This document shows, in pieces, positions 51,299-60,390 of a DNA stretch of 64,000 nt (positions within the stretch are counted from its first letter, which is position 1; every line of letters begins with the position of its first letter). The position numbers and the translations under genes were made by a program. This DNA comes from Palsa-1392 sp963819975 (GTDB taxonomy: Bacteria > Verrucomicrobiota > Verrucomicrobiia > Chthoniobacterales > UBA10450), in contig CAWFYE010000009.1 in assembly GCA_963819975.1 (NCBI GenBank), positions 242,431 to 306,430 of the forward strand. The letters run 5' to 3'. Under the pieces are notes generated by a model that had not been told where the DNA came from, ran no database searches, and saw only the letters and a list, made by a program, of their open reading frames with translations.

Positions 51299-51877
51299 AT
51301 GAAAAAGAAAATCATATTTTACAAATTAGTTGCGCCTTGTTCGTCGGATTGGTCCAGACCGCCGGCGCCGTCGCCCTCAGTCTTCATGACTCAAACGAGC
51401 TCGGTTTCATGACCTCGCCCCCTCTTCGGGCGACGCTGACAGAACCGGGTATGTCAACTTCCTGATTGGCATGAACCTCGGCACGACCTTTAACGACACG
51501 GGGTCGGGAGGAAGCGGACAGATCTATACACGGTCGATCAATGATTTCGGAAGTCTGGCTACGGCGGCTTGGAGTCAGAACGGTATGGGACAACGATCGA
51601 TCTTGCAACGGTGGCTTTGATTACATTTTCGCCAAGTACGATGGATCGAACTCCGGTTCTGAAGTTTCGAACATCTCGGGGATGACCGGTACTTAAGAAT
51701 TCCCTCAACTGTCGGCAAATCCGGACTCTCGGGATGGACACTCCTTACTCCGGGGTCCAATGTTCCCGATGGTGGTGCAACGGTGGCGTTGCTCGGCACG
51801 GCCTGGTTATCCTGGAGATCTTGCGGCGTTCGTTAAGCGGTAAGACGCTTTCGGTTAGTCGCGTGAACCGCGATTGA
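51299..51877 (+). pseudogene. Frameshifted VPDSG-CTERM protein gene
   Basis: ATG 51299 begins KKKIIFYK and the frame is soon lost. Near the end one frame reads VPDGGATVALLG (about 51760-51795) and the next frame continues GLVILEILRRSLSGKTLSVS to TGA at 51875. Joined, this is a complete CTERM tail, so one single-base indel lies between, and at least one more lies earlier. It is a diverged tandem paralogue of the gene at 50425. It lies at the start of a region where many genes show single-base frameshifts. Confidence 0.68.
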
Positions 51878-52237
51878 GTTGTTTGTAATTTGACTGACGC
51901 CGCAAAGTAGCGCGAGCTGCTTGTTTGGTGCGGTCAAAGATATTCCCGGCGCGCACACTTCGACCCGTCGCACCGAGGACAAGGGCTCGCCATGTTGCTG
52001 AACCCCAACCGTCTTTCTGAAATCGTTCAGCGCCTGTTGGGCTGAAGCTGACTTCAGTTGTCCTTCTTAGTTTTCGATTGCTTATTCCCAAAAGCCAACG
52101 AACGTGGCGGCTCTTGGATAAGTTCTGTTCTGTTCGTAGTGCGGTAGATCGTCAGGTGAGTTTCCTCATTGGTGATTCTGAAAACCGATTCCCGGGAACG
52201 GCTCTGTAGCTCGCAGCTCCTCCTCCAAAAATCACAA
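51878..52237. other. 360-bp gap, probable leader of the RRM gene
   Basis: No protein-like frame is seen. Genes for small RRM RNA-binding proteins often have long structured leaders; here several GC-rich segments could pair (for example around 52010-52050) but I could not define one structure. Confidence 0.3.
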
Positions 52238-52520
52238 ATGAAACTATACGTAGGAAATCTCTCTTTGAGACCACTGAAAACGATCTTAACGATCTCTTCT
52301 CCGAACACGGCAAAGTGACTGACGTTGCCATTTTCAGCGACCGCGAAACCGGCCGCTCGCGCCGGGCTTCGGCTTTGTCACATTCACCGATGCAACCGGC
52401 GCCAACGCCGCCATCGCCGCCCTCAACGGCAAGGAAATCGGCGGCCGTGCCCTAACCGTGAACGAAGCGCGTGCGCGTGAAGAACGTCCCCGTCAATTCG
52501 CCGGCGGCAATCGCCGATAA
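52238..52520 (+). pseudogene. RRM RNA-binding protein gene with two single-base deletions
   Basis: The parts read KLYVGNLS, TTENDLNDLFSEHGKVTDVA, IFSDRETGRSR, then FGFVTFTDATGANAAIAALN and GKEIGGRALTVNEARAREE, ending GGNRR. This is a one-domain RRM protein (RNP2 LYVGNL, RNP1 GFGFVTF) of ~94 residues, like the cold-induced Rbp proteins of cyanobacteria and others. The present 283 nt are 2 short of 95 codons. One base is missing near 52264 and one near 52363. Both sites are in runs or GC-rich repeats, so sequence error is likely. A strong terminator follows. Confidence 0.82.
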
Positions 52521-52543
52521 TTCGATCGCTTTTGATCTTGCAG

Positions 52544-52573
52544 ACCGGCGCCCGGCTTTCGGGCGCCGGTTTT
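52544..52573 (+). terminator. Rho-independent terminator between the RRM gene and infA
   Basis: A perfect 11-bp stem, ACCGGCGCCCG (52544-52554) with CGGGCGCCGGT (52560-52570), encloses loop GCTTT and runs into a T-tract (52570-52573). It lies 23 bases after the RRM stop and 24 bases before infA. Confidence 0.88.
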
Positions 52574-52596
52574 GCACATCAGAGTCCCAAAATCTA

Positions 52597-52821
52597 ATGG
52601 CTGTAGATCCCAAGAAAGCGATCGAAATCGAAGGCAAGGTCATGACTGTCCTGGCCGGCACCATGTTCCGCGTGCAATTGGCAAATGAGCACATCGTTCT
52701 CGCCCATATCTCGGGCAAAATGCGGAAACGGTTTATCCGCCTGACGACCGGCGACCGGGTGCGCTTGCAGATGTCGCCCTACGATGTGGACAAAGCTCGC
52801 ATCGTTTACCGGCTCGGATAG
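52597..52821 (+). CDS. infA: Translation initiation factor IF-1
   Basis: 74 residues, normal for IF-1. The OB-fold signature is clear: IEIEGKVMTVLAGTMFRVQL, VLAHISGKMRKRFIRLTTGD, RVRLQMSPYDVDKARIVYRL. IF-1 binds the 30S A site during initiation and works with IF-2 and IF-3. It is a single gene outside the usual ribosomal protein cluster. It is one of the few intact genes in the 51.3-62.4 kb segment, which fits its short length. Confidence 0.93.
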   Translation: MAVDPKKAIEIEGKVMTVLAGTMFRVQLANEHIVLAHISGKMRKRFIRLTTGDRVRLQMSPYDVDKARIVYRLG

Positions 52822-53144
52822 AGCTGGATCCAAATCTGGGAGCCAGGGGGAGCAGGATGGCTCTGCGGGCAAGCGCTCCGCGTGCCGAATCCGCGACGAC
52901 AGGTTCGTCGTCTCCCCCTCTGTAGGGCAAGTGCTCTGCTTGGCCGCCCCTTTTTCTCCAGAGGCAAGCGGAGCGTCCGCCCTGCAATTTTTCAGGGATC
53001 AGCTTCTCGGCACTTGCGCGGCTTTGCTCCTGGCTTCCAGATTCCAGAAGGCATTATCCCTGCCGGTGGTGTCCTTCCTGCGGCTGACACAGCCGCCGCT
53101 AGCCTTTCTACTTTCCACTTTTCACTTTCTACTTACATTCGGCC
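52822..53144. other. 323-bp intergenic region made of dispersed repeats
   Basis: No gene. It holds several members of the intergenic repeat families: a TGTAGGGCAAGTGCTCTGCT unit (52922-52941), a GGCAAGCGGAGCGTCCGCCC unit (52966-52985), a diverged half of the 46975 inverted repeat (53079-53102), and a CTTTCTACTTTCCACTTTTC run (53104-53134) that leads into icd. Confidence 0.6.
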
Positions 53145-54460
53145 ATGCCTTACACAGACCTCACTCCACCTCCCAGCAACGAGATTTACAGGACCGATAA
53201 ACTGAGCGTGCCGGATCATCCGGTGATTCCCTTCATTCGCGGCGATGGCACCGGACCCGATATCTGGGCGGCAAGTGTGCGGGTGATGGATGCCGCCGTC
53301 GAGAAAGCCTACGGCGGAAAGAAGAAAATTTCGTGGTTCGAAGTCTTCGCTGGCCAGGCCGCGAAGGATAAATTCGATGACTGGTTGCCGGACGATACGG
53401 TAACGGCGTTCCGTGAATACCTTCGTCGGGATCAAAGGCCCCCTGACGACACCTGTCGGCGGCGAGGATCAGCTCGCTGAACGTCGCACTTCGCCAGATG
53501 CTCGATCTCTACGTCTGTCTCCGGCCGGTCCAATGGTTCGAGGGCGTCCCCTCGCCTGTCAAGCGCCCGGAGAAGGTGAACATGGTGATCTTCCGCGAGA
53601 ATACGGAGGACATTTATGCCGGGATCGAGTGGGCTGGCGGCACTCCGGAAGCGAAGAAGATGCTCGATTTCCTCGAGAAAGAATTCCCGAAGCAGTTCGG
53701 CAAGATCCGCTTCGCGACGGAAGCGAAAGCAAAAGAATTCTGGCAGGCCGTCGGCGCAAAGGACTTCCCGACCGACGTGCGCGTCGGCATTGGAATCAAA
53801 CCGGTTAGTTACTCCGGCAGCGTGCGTCTGATCCACAGCGCGATCAGCTACGCGATCCAAAACAAGCGCAAGAGCGTGACCCTCGTGCATAAGGGGAACA
53901 TCATGAAGTTCACCGAAGGCGCTTTTCGCGATTGGGGCTACGAAGTCGCGAAATCGTTTTTCGGTGCGGAGGAACTCGATGGCGGCCCATGGTGCAAAAT
54001 CCCGGAAGGCAAGCCGGGCGCCGGGCTCGTGATCAAGGACGCGATCGCGGATATCACCCTGCAGCAGGTGCTGACGCGCCCGGAAGACTTCGATGTCATT
54101 GCGACGCTGAATCTGAATGGCGATTATCTGAGCGACGCGCTTGCCGCGCAGGTCGGCGGCATCGGTATCGCGCCGGGCGGGAACGTTAATTACATCACCG
54201 GGCACGCCGTCTTTGAAGCGACTCACGGCACGGCGCCGAAGTATGCCGACCAAGACAAGGTGAATCCGGGTTCGGTGATTTTGTCGGGTGAGATGATGTT
54301 CCGCTACATGGGCTGGACGGAAGCGGCCGATTTGATCGTGAAAGGCCTGAACGGTGCGATCGCGAGCAAGCGAGTGACATACGATTTCGCGCGCCAGATG
54401 GAAGGCGCGACCGAGATCAAGTGTTCGGCGTTTGGGGATAACGTGATCGAGCACATGTAG
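53145..54460 (+). pseudogene. icd: Isocitrate dehydrogenase (NADP) gene with two single-base insertions
   Basis: All parts of a ~438-residue Icd are present. VIPFIRGDGTGPDIW lies near the N-terminus, then FVGIKGPLTTPVGG, SLNVALRQMLDLYVCLRPVQ, FRENTEDIYAGIEW, VTLVHKGNIMKFTEG, LNLNGDYLSDALAAQVGGIG and THGTAPKYADQDKVNPGS. The frame shifts twice within 45 bp: an extra C at 53420-53421 and an extra A at 53465. Removing both restores the catalytic core. The enzyme makes 2-oxoglutarate in the TCA cycle and is unlikely to be dispensable here, so I regard the shifts as probable sequence errors. The original start is ATG 53145 after a polypyrimidine repeat. Confidence 0.9.
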
Positions 54461-54540
54461 GGCGCGCCGCGCCCTCGCCTCGGGAGCGCACGCGAGGCGC
54501 GCGCTTGCCCTCCAACTGCATGCGGATTAAGTCTCCGCCC

Positions 54541-56443
54541 ATGCATTGCTTCCGACATTTTGCCGTCGCCTTCGCCCTAACGATTCTGCCACTCCCGCTG
54601 CTCGCGGCGCCTTCGCCTTCTCCGGCGGCTGCTGGCGCGACCAAGAACAAGTCGGCGAATTCCAGGATCGGGCGGATCGTTTTCTCATGCTCATGAATGC
54701 GAGCTACCAGGCGCTCTACAAGGTGAACAGTCTGGCGCAGTGGGACGCGATGCGTGACGTGACTCCGGAGCACGACGCCGCCGCGGAAGCTGCCAGCCGC
54801 GCCTATGCCGCGTTCAATGGCAACCCGGCCGTGATCAAGGAAGCGCGCGAGCTACTCACCCACAAAGGCGATCTGAACCCGCTCACGGTGCGCGAGCTCG
54901 AGCAGGATTCTTCTCAATGCTGCGGAAGGGCCGATGACGAATCCGTTCCTCATCGAGCGCCAGCATCCAATCCGAGACGCGGCAGGCCTCGCTCCTGAAC
55001 AGCTTCCAGTTCAAGCTCAACGGAAAACCGATCACCGCGAACGAGATCGACAATATGCTCTCTTCGAGCAGCGATCTGGCCGAACGCAAAGCGGTCTGGG
55101 AAGCCTCGAAAGAAATCGGGCCGGCGCTGAAAGAAAATCTCATGGTCTTGCGCGACTTGCGCAACGAGAGTCACAGGCGAGCTGAATTATCCCGATTACT
55201 TCGGTCTTGAAGTCGCGTCCTACGGAATGACGACCGACGAGATGCTGAAGATGAACGAGCAGTTCATGAAAGATCTCCGCCCGCTCTATCTGCAACTTTA
55301 CGCGCCTGGGCAAAATACAAGCTGGCGGAAAAATTTCATCAGCCGGTTCCGAACAAGATTCCAGCGCATTGGTTGAACAATCGTTGGGCGCAGATTGGAC
55401 CGGACTGGTCGACGTCGGCCGATCTCGATCCGTATTTTAAAGGCAAGACCGCGGAATGGGTCGCGAAGACGGCGGAAGAATTCTATCTCAGCCTCGGGAT
55501 GCAAGCGCTCCCGGGAAGTTTCTGGGTGAAATCAGATTTATACCCGGTGCCGAAAGGTAATCCGCGCAAGAAGAACGCGCCGTCCCTGGGCGTTCCACAT
55601 CGATCTCGAATACGACATTCGCTCGCTGCAAAGCATCGAGCCGAACGCGGAATGGTTCTTCACCGCGCACCATGAATTGGGACACGGGCATTATTACCTC
55701 TCCTACACCCGGCCGGAAGTGCCGATGCTTCTGCGCCTCGGAGCGAACCCCGGTTTTCATGAAGGGATCGGGGAACTGGCCGCACTTGCCTCCAGCCAGG
55801 TGCCCTACCTGCAGGTGAAGGGCATTTTGCCTAACGACTTCAAAGCTGACAAGACCGCTTTTCTGCTCGACGACGCGCTTGCCCGCTCCATTCCATTCAT
55901 TTTTTTCGCTTCCGGCACAATGACCCATTGGGAAGCCGACATCTACGCCCACCAGCTCCCGCCGGATGAATGGAACGAGCGCTGGTGGAAATACGTGAGC
56001 GAATTTCAGGGGGTCGAGCCGCCAGAAAAGCGGGGCGAAAAATGGGCCGACTACGCGACCAAAACGCACGTCAACGACGCGCCCGCCTATTATTACAATT
56101 ACGCCTTCGCGACTGTCCTGAAGTTTCAACTGCATGACTACATCGCGCGCCAGATTCTGCATCAGCCGCCGCAATCGTGTAACTACGCCGGGAACAAAGA
56201 AGTCGGGAAATGGCTCTACGAAAAGATTCTCAAAAAAGGCGGCACGGAAGACTGGCGGAAGGTGCTGAAAGACGCAACCGGCGAGGACATTTCGACCCGC
56301 GCGATGGTCGATTATTTCCAACCGCTCATGGCCTGGTTGCAGGAGCAAAACAAAGGCCGCAAGATAGGCTGGGACCAAGACAAAGAGGCGGACGAGAAGG
56401 AAGAAAAAAGACCGCCACTGAGAACAATATCGCGGGGACCTGA
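54541..56443 (+). pseudogene. M2-family (ACE-like) zinc peptidase gene with many frameshifts
   Basis: A signal peptide (FRHFAVAFALTILPLPLLAA) and fragments in all three frames align in order to peptidyl-dipeptidase M2. These include RADRFLMLMNASYQALYKVN, RELLTHKGDLNPLTVRELEQ, LNSFQFKLNGKPITANEIDN, EEFYLSLGMQALPGSFWVKS, then the zinc site FTAHHELGHGHYYLSYTR (HExxH) and GANPGFHEGIGELAALASS (third ligand). At least six single-base shifts are needed, near 54.6, 54.9, 54.98, 55.17, 55.3 and 55.59 kb, plus one at the A-run near 56404. That last repair gives a natural end at 56443. The enzyme would cut dipeptides from peptide C-termini outside the cytoplasm. Error versus true decay is unresolved. 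Confidence 0.82.
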
Positions 56444-56532
56444 CGCGGTGAGTTCTGCTCCAGAGAGCGCACGCGAAGCGCGACGTTTGAGCAGGCGCTT
56501 GCCCTGCAATTGATTGCTGGTTAGCTGCTGTC

Positions 56533-58105
56533 ATGGCTACGCAATCACTTTGGCAACGGTTCCAGCGTTGTTACCTGCGCTACGACGATCTCGGATTTTC
56601 AATCGATATCAGCCGAATGCGTTTTCCGGACGGCTTTTTCGAAAAGATGGAGCCGAAGATCGCGAAAGCCTTTGCCGCGATGCGCGAACTCGAAGCCGGA
56701 GCAATCGCCAACCCGGATCAGAACCGGATGGTCGGCCATTACTGGCTGCGCAATCCAGCGCTCGCGCCTAACGACGAGCTGCGCGGCGATGTGGTTGGAG
56801 GATCGGACGCACACATCCAGAAATTTGCTTCGGACGTCCACGTCGGCCGGATCGCGGCGCAGACCGGGAAACCATTTGAGCGCGTCTTGCTGATCGGGAT
56901 CGGCGGCTCGGCGCTCGGGCCGCAGTTCATCGCTGACGCCCTGGGCTCGGCGCACGACCAGATGAAGGTTTTCTTTTTCGACAACACCGATCCGGATGGC
57001 TTCGACCGCGTATTCGAGAAGCTCGGGGAGGGGCTGGAAGAGACGCTCGTCGTCGTGATTTCGAAATCCGGCGGGACGAAGGAAACGCGGAACGGCATGC
57101 TGGAGGCAAAAGCACAGGTCGAAAAAGCGGGTCTGGATTTCGGGAAACAAGCGGTGGCAGTGACGGGCGCCGGAAGCGAACTGGACAAGTTTGCGGAGCA
57201 GAACGGCTGGCTGGCGCGTTTTCCGATGTTCGACTGGATCGGCGGCCGCACTTCGGTCATGAGCGCGGTTGGCCTTTTGCCGGCAGCGCTGCAAGGCATC
57301 GACATCACCGCTTTCCTCGCCGGCGCGGCAGCAATGGACGCACACACCCGTGTCCCGGAACGCGACCAGAACGCGGCCATGCTTCTCGCCCTGATGTGGT
57401 TTTACGCGGCAACAGCCAGGGAAGAAAAGACATGGTCATCCTTCCCTACAAGGACCGGCTCGCGCTTTTCAGCAAATACCTGCAACAGCTCGTCATGGAA
57501 TCGTTAGGCAAAGCAAAGGACCTCGACGGCAAGGTAGGGATCAGGGAATCGCGGTTTATGGCAACAAAGGTTCGACCGACCAGCACGCTTACGTGCAGCA
57601 ACTGCGCGATGGTGTGCCAAACTTTTTCGCGACCTTTATCGAAGTGCGAAAAGATGGGGCGACGGATCGTTTTGAAGTCGAAGAAGGCGTGACGAGCGGC
57701 GACTATTTGCGGGGTTTGTTGCGCGGGACGCGTGCCGCCCTTTACGAAGGCGAACGCGATTCGATCACGCTTAGCATTCCGGAAGCGGATGCGTTTCACG
57801 TCGGCGGGTTGATCGCGCTTTACGAACGCGCGGTCGGGTTTTACGGTTCGCTGGTGAACGTAAATGCCTATCATCAGCCCGGTGTAGAGGCGGGCAAGAA
57901 GGCGGCAACCCGCATCCTGCAATTGCAGCCCAAAGCGCTGGAACAACTTTCCAATTCGGGCAAAACCGCGGAAGCAATCGCACACGCGATCGACGCCGAC
58001 CCGGAGGATGTTTACCACGTTCTCCGGCGCCTGGCGGCAAACGATTCGGCGATTCAAAGCAGCGGTGACGAACCCGGGAACGAAAAATTTTGGCGGATCA
58101 AGTAG
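56533..58105 (+). pseudogene. pgi: Glucose-6-phosphate isomerase gene with two single-base deletions
   Basis: About 524 residues when repaired. Visible are VLLIGIGGSALGPQFIADAL (phosphosugar-binding GIGGSALG), FFDNTDPDGFDRVFEKLGE, VVISKSGGTKETRNGM, FPMFDWIGGRTSVMSAVGLL, then after the first shift MVILPYKDRLALFSKYLQQL, and after the second ATFIEVRKDGATDRFEVEEG and LYERAVGFYGSLVNVNAYHQ. One base is missing near 57415 and another near 57545. The enzyme interconverts glucose-6-phosphate and fructose-6-phosphate. Both breaks fall between conserved blocks with no loss of sequence, so consensus error is more likely than inactivation. Two exact 9-mer copies occur (56766 and 57501). Confidence 0.9.
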
Positions 58106-58169
58106 CGCGTGCCGTCTCAGCGCCTAGATTCGCTCCGCCCGCGCAGGGGATGGAACGCGGGCCTCTCCC

Positions 58170-58858
58170 ATGGTACAGACTGAGCCAAATGTTGGTTGGA
58201 GCGAGCTGACGAAATTCGTCAGCCAATTGAATCACGATCTGCGCAATCATCTCAACGCGGTCGAACTGCAGGCTGCTTTCCTGAACGAGATCGTGGCCGA
58301 TTACGCCGGGGCGAAAAGTGAGATCGCCCGGCTGCGCGAAATGACGGGCGAAATGTGCGTGCATTTGCAGCGCCTTTCCGCGTCGCTTGCCCGCATCCAG
58401 CCGACCACGATGCGTTACCAGGCGGCGGAGTTTGTCGAGGATTTGCAAGCCAAAATAGGCAGCGAGCAACCGGAGCTGGCCGCGCAGGTGGAGTGGAAGA
58501 CGTCGTTAGGCGAAGAGACTTTCGAAATCGACCCGCATCTTTTGCAAGAGGCTTTTACTCGAGCTTTTTTGCAATGCCGTCGCGCATGACCGGGCGGAAG
58601 GTGCCGTTACTTTTGAAGCGCATCGCAACGGGGACGCGATCGAATTCATCCTCGCGGAACCGAAGACAAAACCCGAGGGTTCGACCGAGAATTCGGGCGG
58701 CCGCCCTTTCGGGCGGGTGGCGCGCGGGCATTATGATCTTGGCCTCTTCCGGGCACGCGGTATTTTCGAGGCGCACCATGGTTCGCTCCGCGCTCAATTT
58801 GATTCAACCAACTCAACTCTGGTCACCGGGCATCTCTCTCCCCATCCTTGCTTCCTGA
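58170..58858 (+). pseudogene. Sensor histidine kinase gene, frameshifted
   Basis: The first 139 codons encode a short cytoplasmic dimerisation domain with a phospho-acceptor His in FVSQLNHDLRNHLNAVELQA. After a shift at the T-run near 58570 another frame gives FFNAVAHDRAEGAVTFEA (the N-box of the ATPase domain) and later GRVARGHYDLGLFRARGIFE, a G-box-like region. A second shift near 58835 restores the end (ISLPILAS, TGA 58856). No membrane or PAS domain is seen, so the sensor input is unclear. It lies 35 bp before the NtrC-type regulator and is its likely partner. Confidence 0.7.
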
Positions 58859-58893
58859 GCGAGCAGCTTTCCGCCGCCACAGACGGAGATTCC

Positions 58894-60292
58894 ATGAGCG
58901 CTGACAACCGACGCATCCTTATCATCGACGATGAGCGACCGATTCTGATGACGCTCGAAGCGTTGTTAGGCCGGCACGGTTATCAGCCCGAAATAGCGGC
59001 CAATGCCGCCGCCGGGATGCGCGTGCTCCAGAGCAAAACCCCCGCCCTCGTGCTGCTCGACCTGCAACTGCCCGACGCCGACGGGTTGCAATTGCTCGAG
59101 CAGATAAAGACCGACCATCCCGACACTCAGGTCATCATTTTAACCGCGCACGATTCCTGCAACAACGCGATCAGATCGATAGAACGCGGAGCCTATCATT
59201 TCATCAGTAAACCCTACGCCCCGGAAGAGCTGCTACCCTGGTCGAGAAAGCGCTCGAAAAACAGTCGCTCCTCCGCGAGACCCTCGAGCTGCGCGAAGCG
59301 ACCCAGAACCTCAAGCAGCGCCTCGCCCAGGCCGAGACGCGGCTCGCGCCGATTTTCAAGAGCAAGGTGATGCAGCAGATCGACGAGTTGATTACCGCGA
59401 TGGCCCCCTCCGAGGCGAACGTCCTCATTACCGGCGAAAGCGGCGTGGGCAAGGAAGTGATCGCGAACGTGATTCATAGCGAAGAGCCGGCGGGCGGAAA
59501 AAGCCGATGGTAAAATTGAATTGCGCGGCTTTCCCGCAGGCGATGATCGAGGGCGAACTCTTTGGCTATATGAAAGGCGCTTTTACCGGAGCGACGAACG
59601 ATTTTCGAGGCATGATCGCGGAGGCGGAAGGGAGCACGCTTTTTCTCGACGAAATCTCCGAGATGCCGGCGGAACTCCAGACGCGTTTCCTGCGTGTCCT
59701 GCAGGAACGGGAATACCGTCCGTTAGGCAGCACGAAGACCTTGAAGGCAGATTTTCGCGTCGTGGCCGCGACCAATCGCCCGGTCCAGCAGGCGCTGGCC
59801 GAGAATCGCCTGCGCTCGGACCTTTACTACCGGCTCAACACTTTTCAGATCGAGCTGCCACCGCTGCGGGAGCGGAAGGAGGATATTCCGCCGCTCGTCG
59901 CCAGTTTCGTTCGGACCTTTGCGCACCAACTCGGCAAAGCGGAGCCGACGATCGAACCGGAAGCGTTTCAAAAGTTGCTCGACTACGGCTGGCCGGGAAA
60001 TGTGCGCGAACTGCAAAATGCGATCGAATACGCAGTCGTGCTCGCGCGGCAGGGGCAGATCACGGTTAAGGAATTGCCGGCCGAAGTGCGCTTGCCGGTG
60101 GCGCTGCAAAAAGCGGAGCGCGCCGCCAGCCAAACCGGCGCTCAGGCGCAGAGCCTCGGAGAAGTGGAGCGGAACGCGATTCTCGATGCCCTCGCCCAAA
60201 CCCACGGGAACAAGAAGAAAGCGGCCGAGCTGCTCGGGATCCAGCGCCCGACGCTCTATAACAAAATGCGGCGCTACCAGATCCAACTCTGA
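58894..60292 (+). pseudogene. NtrC-family sigma-54 response regulator gene, frameshifted
   Basis: About 466 residues when repaired. The receiver domain (residues 1-115) has the acidic pair in ILIIDDERP, the phospho-acceptor in LVLLDLQLPDADGLQ, and the conserved Lys in FISKPYAPEEL. After a shift near 59230 comes the AAA+ domain with Walker A ITGESGVGKEVIA. After another near 59500 follow GELFGYMKGAFTGATNDFRG (sigma-54 loop GAFTGA), STLFLDEISEMP and YYRLNTFQIELPPLRERKED. A C-terminal Fis-type helix-turn-helix (GNKKKAAELLGIQRPTLYNK) ends it. It should activate sigma-54 promoters on phosphorylation by the upstream kinase. Proximity to glnD makes nitrogen control possible. Confidence 0.85.
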
Positions 60293-60390
60293 AAATTCGA
60301 AACGACCGAAGAGAGGGATGCTTTCCACCCTTCGCGCATTGGGATTTGTTTCGAATTTCGATAATCAGATTTCGAACTTAGATTCCCGGC

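Larger units (their letters stand above)
46160..56515. repeat. Dispersed intergenic repeat family (TGTAGGGC.AGCG / GGCGCTTGCCCTGCAATT)
   Basis: Related units occur only between genes: 46163-46206, 52922-52941, 52960-52994, 54465-54520 and 56455-56515. They share a core TGCAGGGCAAGCGCCTGC (or complement) and often GAGCGCACGCGAAGCGC beside it. Copies are diverged and in both orientations. The span marks the first and last copy seen. They resemble short palindromic intergenic units rather than insertion sequences. Confidence 0.6.

Noticed and set aside
53420..53465. Programmed frameshifting in icd
   Set aside because: Two shifts within 45 bp without a slippery heptamer, and the same kind of break in seven neighbouring genes, point to sequence quality.
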